Of a stretch of DNA of 52,765 bases, positions 21,124-29,071 are shown in pieces. The notes beneath the pieces were generated by a model. That model was not told the origin of the DNA and did no database searches. It worked only from the letters and a program-made list of their open reading frames with translations. The number at the start of each line of letters is the position of its first letter. Within the stretch, counting starts at the first letter, position 1. The stretch is from Saprospiraceae bacterium (lineage in GTDB: Bacteria; Bacteroidota; Bacteroidia; Chitinophagales; Saprospiraceae): NCBI GenBank assembly GCA_022448955.1, contig JAKVCU010000015.1, positions 1 to 52,765 of the forward strand. The letters run 5' to 3'. A program made the translations under genes and the position numbers.

Positions 21124-24100
21124 ATGAAAATCAAAGTCGGTATTTTTTTTGGTGGTCCTTCAAGAGAACGCGAAATTTCTTTCGCTGGAGGACGTACTGT
21201 TTATGACAACCTCAACCAATCGATTTTTGAACCTCTACCCATCTTTGTAGATAGTCACAAAAATTTCATTTTGTTAGACTGGCATTATATTTACAAAGGT
21301 AGCATTAGAGATTTTTTTCCTCCTGTCGATCAGCTTCCACCATCACCTCATGCCTTTCAGGTTTATCTAGAAAGCTTAGGAGAACTTAATGCGGAGCAAC
21401 AAAAAGAATTAATTCAGTCAGTTGGACAAAAAATTGAGGTAAAAGATTTACCTAATATAATTGATGTAGCCTTCCTAGCCCTTCATGGTATTTATGGGGA
21501 AGATGGCCAAATACAACAAGAATTGCATGACCTGAATATACCATATACAGGAAGTGGTATTGAGGCAAGTCAAATTGGTATGGATAAAGCTCTTCAAAAA
21601 GAATTGATGGGCAAAAAAGGATTCCCTAAGCCAGAGGTTCAAGTACTCACTAGAGCAGAATGGATAGGAGGAGATGCAGAATCATTTTATCAATCAGCTA
21701 GTGATGTGATTGGGTTCCCTATGGTGATTCGTCCTGCCAATCAAGGCTCTTCCATTGGTGTATCTATTATTCGTGAAGAGGAAGGGCTTGTTAAATTTGA
21801 GCAGTGCGTAAACAGAGCATTTTTTGTAGAAAAAATCTTTAGTGGAGATTGGCTGAATAAAACGAAAGACGAAAGGGTAAGCTATATTCGAGAACTGACG
21901 GATATTCGCCATGGATTAGGCTTCCCACTGGAAGCAAAAGTAGGTGAAATCACTTGTACGATTTATCACCCTGAAGAGCTACTGAATTATCTAGATACAG
22001 CTATCACGAAAGCAGGAAATGAACATTCTATCTTTGAGTTATCTGCTCATCTCAAGGAAGAAAAGGTTATCCTAGAAGCCTTCATTGATGGGTTGGAGTT
22101 TTCCTGTATTGTCGTACAAAAAGAGGATGGCGCTGTAGTTGCTTTACCGCCCACCGAAATCAAAAAAGGCAAAGAAGTATTTGATTATCGTTCCAAATAT
22201 CTTCCAGGTCTCTCCAGAAAAGTGACCCCTATTGATTTACCAGAAGAAGATATCAATGCCATTCGTTCAGAATGTGAACGCTTATTCTTAGAACTAGATT
22301 TCCAGACTTATGCGCGGATTGACGGATTCATACAAGCCGATCGCACCATCTATCTAAATGATCCAAATACGACTTCAGGTATGCTGCCTTCTTCTTTTTT
22401 CTTTCATCAAGCAGCAGAAATTGGACTGAATCCTTCGCAGTTTTTGACCTATATTATTCGTATTTCTATTCAAGAACGCAATCAAGAAAGGGCAGCGGAA
22501 GCTCCTTTCACAGCATTACAATTACAATTAGACGCTGCCATAAATTCTTTAAAATCAGTCGAAAATCAGAAAAAAAAGATTGGTGTCATTTTAGGGGGAT
22601 ATTCCTTTGAAAGGCATATTTCTGTCGAAAGTGGTAGAAATATCTTTGAAAAACTAGCGAGCTCTGAGAAATACGAACCAGTTCCAATTTTCCTTTCGGG
22701 AAATCAATCAGCATATCGTCTTTTTCAATTGCCGATCAATTTATTGCTCAAGGACAATGCAGATGATATCAGGGATAAAATAGCGACTTATGCTAAACAC
22801 CCGCTTGTCGAAGAGATCAAGGATATCTGTCAGCCAATTACTAATAAGTATGCTTCTGATCATGTTATTTTTGAACCTTTAGCACTATCTTTTAATGACT
22901 TGAAAAATCAGCTGGATGGGGTATTCATTGCCCTACATGGACGGCCTGGTGAGGATGGGCAGCTACAGATGGAATTAGAAGCGCATGATATTCCCTACAA
23001 CGGTTCAGGAATCGAATCATCAAACACGACCATCAATAAGTATAAAACCCTTCAAACCTTAAAGGAGCATGGTTTTGAAGTAGCTGAACAGACGTTAGCT
23101 AGTCTGGAGGATTATCAGCAAGATCCACCAGAATTTTATGCAAGGATTGAAAGTAGGTACGAATATCCGTTCATTGCTAAGCCTGTAGATGATGGCTGCA
23201 GCTCAGCAGTTAAAGTCATTAAAAACAGAGATGAACTAGAGGCTTTTGTAAGAATGATGTTTCGTCCAGAAGGGCATCCTGGTACTGAAGCCAGAAGAGC
23301 ACTTGGCCTGAGCGATAAAGAAGAGTTTCCGATTAAGAAAGAGATTCTTTTCGAGACACTTATCACTGCTAAAGGGGCTAAACACTTCTTAGAAATCACA
23401 GGAGGATTGTTAACTCACTATGATCCAAATGGAGGGTTACAATATCAAGCATTCGAACCTTCTGAAACCTTGGCAATTGGTGGAGTCTTAAGCCTAGAGG
23501 AAAAATTTTTAGCAGGTGAGGGTCAAAATATTACACCTGCAAGATTTTCGAATGATACGGCCGCAGCAAAATTAATTTCTAGCAAAGTGAAAGCAGATCT
23601 AGAGAAAGTAGCTGCCATCTTAGGTGTAGAAGGTTATGCAAGAATTGATGCCTTTGTCAGGATATTTGAAAATAATCAGATTGAAACAATTGTAATTGAG
23701 GTTAATTCTCTTCCAGGAATGACACCTGCTACTTGTATCTTCCATCAAGCAGCTCTTCGAAATTACAAACCCTACGAGTTTATTGATCGAATCCTAACAT
23801 TTGCATTCCAGCGTCAAACAATGAATTTGGCGAAAGCCAATACTAATCAAAAAGATATAAAAGAGCCGGCCAGCAGCTCGATGGTAGCAGAGATCACTAC
23901 TGCTTCTATTGAGGAAGAGTTAGAAACTACAGATCAGATCATAAGTAGCGAAATAAAAGAAGTAAAAGTAGAAAAAAGAACACCTCCCCTTACGCCAAGC
24001 ATTGGTAATCAGCGTTTTAGTGAACGAGCCAAAAATTTCTTCATCTGGTTGGGAGGAAACATCTGGACATTTGTAAAATCTCCAATATTTATCAAAAATA

Positions 24101-24936
24101 TTATTGCTATTGCTATACTTCTTGCCGGATTATTTTGGCTAACTAATGTGTGGCTAACTACTTACACAAAACATGGCCAATCTGTAGAGGTACAAGAATA
24201 TCTAGATATGCGCCTTGATCAAGCTCAGCGTAAGGCAGAGCGTCGTAGCTTTGAATTGGTAGTTATGGACTCTACTTGGGTTCCCAATAAGCCTGGTGGT
24301 ATAGTTTATAGTCAAATACCAGAAGAAGGTTCTAGAGTGAAAAAAAACCGTCGAATTTATGTCAAAGTGACTAAGTTTCAAGGAGAGACTAAAAAACTCC
24401 CTCCTCTGAAGGATTCTGGTTATGATTTCTACAACTATCAGCGTCGATTGCGCAGTATGAATATTCGTTCAGTTGTAAAAGAGAAAAAATTTAGCGGGAA
24501 ATTAGCAGAGCATTCTATTCTTCACTTTTTTTACAAAGACGAAAAAGTAACGGACGAAATGGTTGCGGAGGGCTTTGAGGTGCCGCAAGGTGCAGAACTT
24601 GAATTTGTCATTACTCAACGTCAGATGAATAGCGTTCCTATTCCAAACCTCATCTGCAAGCGTTTTGAAGCGGCTAACTTTATTTTACAGAGTAATAATC
24701 TTATACTCGGGAAGGTGATTGGCCAAGTAGAGGATCGAAATAGTGCATTTATTTGGAAACAGGAACCCATCGCAGAAGCTGGTCAAATGATTCCTACAGG
24801 ACAGCAAATTGACATTTATTTAATGAATAATCGTCCAAGTGGTTGCCCTGAAGAACTTGATCCGAGTGACTTGGATGGAGATGGAGAAGAAGAAAATGAA
24901 GATTTCGGGGAAGATGATTTTGATAATAGCAATTAA
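21124..24936 (+). CDS. Tandem D-Ala-D-Ala ligase / membrane helix / PASTA fusion
   Basis: The 1270-residue protein holds two ATP-grasp Ddl modules in one chain (about 2-465 and 483-905). An Asp/Glu/Ser-rich linker leads to one membrane helix (about 992-1011), then roughly three PASTA-like repeats (about 1018-1240) and an acidic tail. Ddl enzymes join two D-Ala for peptidoglycan; PASTA domains bind muropeptides or glycan. Module 1 keeps REREIS, GSSIGV, FDYRSKY and ARID, but the usual LEANTSPGM metal motif reads LNDPNTTSGM (Glu to Asp). Module 2 keeps FERHIS, ARIDAF and an intact EVNSLPGMT, but GSS(V/I)G is GCSSAV and the YDYxxKY loop is replaced (LSLEEKF). Each half therefore lacks something the other has. 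The ligases should be cytoplasmic and the PASTA repeats periplasmic. It stands alone between MATE and rhodanese genes. Confidence 0.92.
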   Translation: MKIKVGIFFGGPSREREISFAGGRTVYDNLNQSIFEPLPIFVDSHKNFILLDWHYIYKGSIRDFFPPVDQLPPSPHAFQVYLESLGELNAEQQKELIQSVGQKIEVKDLPNIIDVAFLALHGIYGEDGQIQQELHDLNIPYTGSGIEASQIGMDKALQKELMGKKGFPKPEVQVLTRAEWIGGDAESFYQSASDVIGFPMVIRPANQGSSIGVSIIREEEGLVKFEQCVNRAFFVEKIFSGDWLNKTKDERVSYIRELTDIRHGLGFPLEAKVGEITCTIYHPEELLNYLDTAITKAGNEHSIFELSAHLKEEKVILEAFIDGLEFSCIVVQKEDGAVVALPPTEIKKGKEVFDYRSKYLPGLSRKVTPIDLPEEDINAIRSECERLFLELDFQTYARIDGFIQADRTIYLNDPNTTSGMLPSSFFFHQAAEIGLNPSQFLTYIIRISIQERNQERAAEAPFTALQLQLDAAINSLKSVENQKKKIGVILGGYSFERHISVESGRNIFEKLASSEKYEPVPIFLSGNQSAYRLFQLPINLLLKDNADDIRDKIATYAKHPLVEEIKDICQPITNKYASDHVIFEPLALSFNDLKNQLDGVFIALHGRPGEDGQLQMELEAHDIPYNGSGIESSNTTINKYKTLQTLKEHGFEVAEQTLASLEDYQQDPPEFYARIESRYEYPFIAKPVDDGCSSAVKVIKNRDELEAFVRMMFRPEGHPGTEARRALGLSDKEEFPIKKEILFETLITAKGAKHFLEITGGLLTHYDPNGGLQYQAFEPSETLAIGGVLSLEEKFLAGEGQNITPARFSNDTAAAKLISSKVKADLEKVAAILGVEGYARIDAFVRIFENNQIETIVIEVNSLPGMTPATCIFHQAALRNYKPYEFIDRILTFAFQRQTMNLAKANTNQKDIKEPASSSMVAEITTASIEEELETTDQIISSEIKEVKVEKRTPPLTPSIGNQRFSERAKNFFIWLGGNIWTFVKSPIFIKNIIAIAILLAGLFWLTNVWLTTYTKHGQSVEVQEYLDMRLDQAQRKAERRSFELVVMDSTWVPNKPGGIVYSQIPEEGSRVKKNRRIYVKVTKFQGETKKLPPLKDSGYDFYNYQRRLRSMNIRSVVKEKKFSGKLAEHSILHFFYKDEKVTDEMVAEGFEVPQGAELEFVITQRQMNSVPIPNLICKRFEAANFILQSNNLILGKVIGQVEDRNSAFIWKQEPIAEAGQMIPTGQQIDIYLMNNRPSGCPEELDPSDLDGDGEEENEDFGEDDFDNSN

Positions 24937-24948
24937 AAGAAAGCCGCT

Positions 24949-24981
24949 TTGTAGTCGTACCAATAGAACATCTTAACTTTG
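24949..24981 (+). promoter_or_regulatory. Bacteroidota-type promoter for the rhodanese gene
   Basis: TTG (24949-24951) and TAACTTTG (24974-24981) are separated by 22 nt, within the 17-23 nt known for the Bacteroidota housekeeping sigma factor. Transcription should start near 24987, giving a leader of about 180 nt that contains the dispersed repeats and a hairpin at 25096-25131. Confidence 0.6.
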
Positions 24982-24991
24982 TGGCAAATTT

Positions 24992-25014
24992 AAGCGGCTA
25001 GTCAAAATTGCTTG
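24992..25014 (+). repeat. Dispersed 23-nt repeat, copy 1
   Basis: The 23 bases beginning AAGCGGCTAGTCAAAATTGC are identical to 39137-39159. Both copies lie in intergenic DNA and both have a CAGCCATAGGCAGACAG motif nearby (25027-25043 here; inverted at 39241-39257). Confidence 0.85.
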
Positions 25015-25026
25015 TATAATCAAATT

Positions 25027-25043
25027 CAGCCATAGGCAGACAG
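25027..25043 (+). repeat. Dispersed 17-nt motif, copy 1
   Basis: CAGCCATAGGCAGACAG here is the exact reverse complement of 39241-39257. It sits 12 nt after the 23-nt repeat and belongs to the same intergenic repeat family. Confidence 0.8.
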
Positions 25044-25095
25044 TTTCTAGCCTTACTAGTAAAGTGGCTGAAAACCTGTTGATGAAAATAGTCAT

Positions 25096-25131
25096 GATAG
25101 CCTTTTGAAAGCAAATCATTTATAGGCTATC
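25096..25131 (+). other. Leader hairpin upstream of rhodanese
   Basis: GATAGCC (25096-25102) pairs perfectly with GGCTATC (25125-25131) across a 22-nt loop, about 40 nt before the rhodanese ATG. Role unknown; it may terminate or slow transcripts from the predicted promoter. Confidence 0.35.
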
Positions 25132-25169
25132 CTTGTTTATGATTTATCACTTAAAGAAAATGAAATCAA

Positions 25170-25469
25170 ATGGATATTACTGTTCAAGAATTAAAACAAA
25201 AGTTAGATAACAAAGAAGAATTTGTATTCATAGATGTGAGAGAGCCCTATGAATACGAAGAATTTAATCTTGGTGCCCAATTAATTCCTTTAGCAACGGT
25301 ACCTTCAGAAATGGCCAACTTAGAACAATATAAAGATAGTGAGATTGTGGTTCACTGTCGTTCTGGTGCGAGGAGTGCAAATGCGCAGCAATTTTTACGC
25401 GCTAATGGATTCAACAATGTCAGAAACTTGCTTGGTGGTGTTGTAGCATGGCAGAAAGAATTTGTTTAG
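25170..25469 (+). CDS. Single-domain rhodanese (sulfurtransferase)
   Basis: The 99-residue protein is one rhodanese domain: FIDVREPYEYEEF near residue 20 (the Asp-Val-Arg-x-x-x-Glu signature), the active-site loop CRSGARS with Cys near residue 68, and the C-terminal LLGGVVAWQ. Such proteins move sulfane sulfur, often to thiols or cyanide, in the cytoplasm (no signal peptide). Its partner is not evident. It is followed by a palindromic bidirectional terminator shared with the convergent SPOR gene. Confidence 0.93.
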   Translation: MDITVQELKQKLDNKEEFVFIDVREPYEYEEFNLGAQLIPLATVPSEMANLEQYKDSEIVVHCRSGARSANAQQFLRANGFNNVRNLLGGVVAWQKEFV

Positions 25470-25475
25470 TTGAAT

Positions 25476-25505
25476 GACAAGAGCGGGGCGCGCCCCGCTC
25501 TTGTC
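25476..25505. terminator. 30-nt perfect GC-rich palindrome (bidirectional terminator)
   Basis: A perfect self-complementary 30-mer (15-bp half-sites, centre GGGGCGCGCCCC) fills the 37-bp gap between the convergent rhodanese and SPOR genes. It is much richer in GC than its surroundings. The position suits a bidirectional terminator, although neither side has a long U-tract. Confidence 0.65.
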
Positions 25506-25506
25506 G

Positions 25507-26166
25507 TTACTGGCCCTTTTTCTTTTGAACGTAGGCCTCTATTCCTTTACTTTTTAGTTCTTTAGCCAATGCTTGAGCACTAGAAAAGGAGTTGAAACGA
25601 TCAATAATTACATTGGCGTAAGCACCTTTATTAAATAGCCCTACCTCTGCATTTTCATAGCCCTGGCGCCTAAATTGTTTTGCTGCACTTTCCGCATTTA
25701 CCTTAATAGTGAAAGAACCTGCAATTACCATATAATCACCTGTGCTGGAGTAGGAAGAGTCATCTAATTCGTCGCTATAACTTTCAGGACTAACCGCATC
25801 CTCTGAAGGGTAGTCATCCTGCTCTGCAGCCTTATCAGCTTCGTATTCATCGAGCATGGGTTCATCAGCAATCTCGTCATAGTCTCCCAATTCATCATCA
25901 TCTAGATCGATATCTGTTGCTGGAAGTGCTTCCGCTAAATCTTCTTTTACAATATCCCCTTCATCGTCATATTTATAATTCTCCTCTTCATCATAAACAT
26001 CTTCATTATTTTGAAAATCTGCCACTGTTTGTTCTGTTTGTTGGCCGTTTTCGACTTCATCTTTATTAACAAGGCTAATAGTTTTATAAACTAAAAAGCC
26101 AAGGATAAGGAGAATAGCAGCAACTATTGCGATCGTTACATAATCTAATCTAGACATAGCGTACAT
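25507..26166 (-). CDS. Membrane-anchored SPOR-domain protein
   Basis: The 219-residue protein has a short N-terminus, one membrane helix (about 8-31, VTIAIVAAILLILGFLVYKTI), a very acidic linker (about 36-140, rich in Asp/Glu/Tyr) and a C-terminal SPOR domain (about 144-216, YMVIAGSFTIKVNAESAAKQF...VIIDRFNSFSSAQALAKEL). SPOR domains bind peptidoglycan strands stripped of stem peptides, often at division sites, so this is probably an inner-membrane envelope or division-associated protein with its SPOR end in the periplasm. The start may be the ATG at 26166 or the fourth codon ATG at 26157. It is the last visible gene of the unit and is convergent with rhodanese. Confidence 0.88.
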   Translation of the reverse strand: MYAMSRLDYVTIAIVAAILLILGFLVYKTISLVNKDEVENGQQTEQTVADFQNNEDVYDEEENYKYDDEGDIVKEDLAEALPATDIDLDDDELGDYDEIADEPMLDEYEADKAAEQDDYPSEDAVSPESYSDELDDSSYSSTGDYMVIAGSFTIKVNAESAAKQFRRQGYENAEVGLFNKGAYANVIIDRFNSFSSAQALAKELKSKGIEAYVQKKKGQ

Positions 26167-26270
26167 TTTTAGTCAGTAGATAAAATATGAGACAGATTTA
26201 AACCATGCGTAAGCTCATGTCCAAATTTATAAAATAAATTTATAATTTAAAGAGTTGATGATTCGACACT

Positions 26271-27716
26271 TTATTGCTTAATCAACTTACCTGTTTCGAC
26301 CTTATCAGCATTTAGGATTTGATAAAAATACAACCCTGAAGGTAGGCTGTGAATATCTAAAGTGGTTTGCTCTTGTTGTAAAAGCTCATTATGAATTAGA
26401 GTTCCATCATTTGTAAAAAGGAGAAAGTTAGCCATTTGGCGAAACTCAGCAACTTGGATACTTATCATTCCATTGGTAGGATTTGGCGAAAGCCTACTCC
26501 TATGCTCGAGCGAGATCGCTTTGGCGTTCGTAATAAAACTATTATCTACGACGGATAAAAACACTTTTGCCGGTTCGAAGCTCTCCTCATCACAGCAATT
26601 CAGATTTCCTGCAATGCCCAATCGATTATCTGAAGTGACAAAAATCTGAGTAGTTTGCTCCCATTGTTCATTGGCGATCACTCTATTTTCAATCAATTCA
26701 CCGTATTCATCTATATAAACCAATGCTATTTCTTGATCAGAGTTTTCAGAAAGAATGGTGGAACCAAAAATAAAATAATCCTCTATTTGTATCAGATTTG
26801 TAGCTTTAAAAGCTGTAATATTACTTTCCCAAATTAAGCTAGCATCAGGCGCTACTTTTATCAAATATGTTTGGTTAGGCTCTGTGACATGATAAAGACT
26901 AAGCAACAAATTACCATCTGATAGTTCCCAAAGGTCATGTGGATATAATAGCTCATCTTCGCTGATGGTCTCTGACCATTGTAGATCTCCTGTATGATCT
27001 AGCAGGCTCAACCTATTGATATTATCTTCTTTATAAAAGAGGAATATTTGATTGTTAGCAAGCTTTAATAATCGGCCTTCTCCAAAAGTATTCTCACTAA
27101 AATCGTTGCTTTCAATAATTTGATTCTCTTTATCAATTTTGAGTGATTTGCCTCCAACAAAATCAAAAGCTTCTTGATTGGCGTTATTAATCATCAGCTT
27201 ATTATCATCTTCAAGTGAGATCATATCTTCGAAAGTAAAAGTACATTCGTTTTGCCAAATGATAGTCTCTAAAATTTCACCTTCTTCAGAAATTTGGTAG
27301 GTGGTTGTTTTTTCCCAGCCAAAGCCTCCTATCTCTATCTCATCACATTGGTTACTAGTAGGTTCAGAGATGGTTAAAGTGTAGGTATGATCGCTATTCT
27401 CAATCACTTTTACATTAAAGAAAAAGGAGCTGTAAGTTGGTATATCGCTCTTCCAGAGCACCTGCCCTATTGCGTCTGTTTTGATCAAATGGAAATTTAG
27501 GAGACAACCTTCACTTATCACTACCCCAGGAAAGTAACAGGATCTAGCATTCACCAAGAGATATCCCGCATCAGAAGTAGGAAGTACTTGATGAAGACTT
27601 AGATCGGATTGCTCTACACCATATTCTTCAAACAATTGGAATTGAGCAGATGAAGTAGCCGTTACACCTAATAGACAGATGGATATTATGACGCTAAGAA
27701 TTATACTTTTTTTCAT
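26271..27716 (-). CDS. T9SS-secreted propeller-like protein
   Basis: The 481-residue protein has a signal peptide (MKKSIILSVIISICLLGVTATSSAQ) and a middle with repeated blade-like motifs (VLWKSDIPTY, LQWSETISEDEL, LIWESNITAF; GYLLVNA, NLLLSLYH), as in PQQ-like or kelch-like beta-propellers. It ends in a T9SS type A sorting domain (LSPNPTNGMISIQV ... SLPSGLYFYQIL ... GKLIKQ). It should be exported across the outer membrane by T9SS. No catalytic motif is visible and I do not recognise a specific function. Confidence 0.85.
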   Translation of the reverse strand: MKKSIILSVIISICLLGVTATSSAQFQLFEEYGVEQSDLSLHQVLPTSDAGYLLVNARSCYFPGVVISEGCLLNFHLIKTDAIGQVLWKSDIPTYSSFFFNVKVIENSDHTYTLTISEPTSNQCDEIEIGGFGWEKTTTYQISEEGEILETIIWQNECTFTFEDMISLEDDNKLMINNANQEAFDFVGGKSLKIDKENQIIESNDFSENTFGEGRLLKLANNQIFLFYKEDNINRLSLLDHTGDLQWSETISEDELLYPHDLWELSDGNLLLSLYHVTEPNQTYLIKVAPDASLIWESNITAFKATNLIQIEDYFIFGSTILSENSDQEIALVYIDEYGELIENRVIANEQWEQTTQIFVTSDNRLGIAGNLNCCDEESFEPAKVFLSVVDNSFITNAKAISLEHRSRLSPNPTNGMISIQVAEFRQMANFLLFTNDGTLIHNELLQQEQTTLDIHSLPSGLYFYQILNADKVETGKLIKQ

Positions 27717-28256
27717 TACAATCGATATTGGAAAAATAGGGGTAAAATTTAGTGGTCGGTAAATATTTGCACATACAATTTACTATTCAGAAGCGTTCTC
27801 ATAGTATATTAAGACAATTATGACCTCTATAAAAATACAAAAAGCCTTTCGAACTAAGATAAGTTCACTTTTAAAAATCAAGTGATTTTTCATATATTTT
27901 TTTTCACAAAACATAAAGCTCTGATAAAACAGCTTTATATCCATGTTTCAATTCGTAAAAAAGAGAGAAAAAGATTATACCTATCTGGGCTAACTTTCGT
28001 TTTTCAGGAAGATCAGACTAACTTTACCCACGAGTATTTGAAATATGTTTCCATGCAGATCACCAAAATTTGGATAAATCTACTACCTTTGTAATCGTTA
28101 AAAAAAACTATAGAACCTACAATGCAAAATTCATTCAGGTTCAATCAGTTATTATACCCTAAAACCGTTAAATAGTTAATACAAAAAAGCGAAGCAAACG
28201 AAATAATAGCATCTCAAGGTCGGAATACCACTTGAACAATAAAATCTTATACCATA
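27717..28256. other. Divergent intergenic region before the glycosyltransferase operon
   Basis: The 540-bp AT-rich stretch has no convincing gene. TACCTTTG (28084-28091) is a perfect -7 box for the rightward operon, but the nearest TTG is only 11 nt upstream, so the promoter call is weak. An in-frame 17-codon ATG ORF starts at 28122. A 70-codon ORF at 27882-28094 looks spurious. Confidence 0.45.
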
Positions 28257-28955
28257 TTGAAAGAAATAGTAGTCAACGTAATCATTCCGGCATATAATGA
28301 GGAAAAATCTATAGGGTTCGTCCTACGTGATATTCCAAAAACTTACGTTCAAGAGGTTATCGTTTGCAATAATGCAAGCACAGATAATACGGTAGAAGAA
28401 GCCCAAAAAGGAGGCGCTACTGTTGTAACTGAGATGAAGAAAGGCTACGGTAGTGCTTGTCTAAAAGGCATCAATTATCTAAAACAAAAGCCAAAAGGAG
28501 AACAACCCGATATTGTTGTTTTTCTGGATGGCGACTATTCAGATCACCCAGAACAGTTACCTCTACTGGTACAACCTATCGTAGAAAAAGACATGGACTT
28601 AGTAATTGGGTCTCGTGCCCTAGGTAATATAGAAAGGGGAGCTATGATGCCTCAACAAATTTTTGGCAATTGGCTAGCTACTAATTTGATTCGTTTATTT
28701 TATAGTTATCAATTTACGGACTTAGGACCATTTAGGGCTATTAAGTTCCAAAAGTTGCTAGAAATAGAAATGGAGGATCCAGATTTTGGTTGGACCGTAG
28801 AGATGCAGGTAAAAGCAGCTAAGTATCAGTTGAAATGTACAGAGGTGCCTGTAAAATATCGCAAAAGAGTAGGTATTTCAAAGGTATCTGGAACAATTAG
28901 AGGTACAATACTTGCTGGCCACAAGATATTGTGGACCATATTTAAATTATTATGA
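28257..28955 (+). CDS. GT2 glycosyltransferase, dolichyl-phosphate-mannose-synthase-like
   Basis: The 232-residue protein is a GT-A fold family 2 transferase: VIIPAYNEEKSIGFVLRDI at the N-terminus, CNNASTDNT, and the metal-binding DGD near residue 91 (VVFLDGDYSDHPEQL). The C-terminus VKYRKRVGISKVSGTIRG matches soluble polyprenol-phosphate sugar synthases. It has no membrane helix. The only plausible start is TTG at 28257; a TGA stops the frame 24 bp upstream. It opens a three-gene unit with a processive GT2 and a polytopic glycosyltransferase, so it may make the lipid-linked sugar donor for the third gene. Confidence 0.85.
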   Translation: MKEIVVNVIIPAYNEEKSIGFVLRDIPKTYVQEVIVCNNASTDNTVEEAQKGGATVVTEMKKGYGSACLKGINYLKQKPKGEQPDIVVFLDGDYSDHPEQLPLLVQPIVEKDMDLVIGSRALGNIERGAMMPQQIFGNWLATNLIRLFYSYQFTDLGPFRAIKFQKLLEIEMEDPDFGWTVEMQVKAAKYQLKCTEVPVKYRKRVGISKVSGTIRGTILAGHKILWTIFKLL

Positions 28956-29071
28956 TACTCTAATACGCCAGTAGATGGCTTGAATCCTTGTATAGAGTCT
29001 AAAGAATATAATTGTTTTTCTCTTTTGGGAAAAGCGTACTGATTTTTTTCGTCGTTAAAAACCGCAAGCGC

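Noticed and set aside
27882-28094. 70-codon ORF before the glycosyltransferase operon
   Set aside because: Low-complexity AT-rich translation and no support; the region more likely holds promoters.
28122-28175. 17-codon ORF after TACCTTTG as a possible second leader peptide
   Set aside because: No run of one amino acid and no terminator-like structure, so nothing links it to attenuation.
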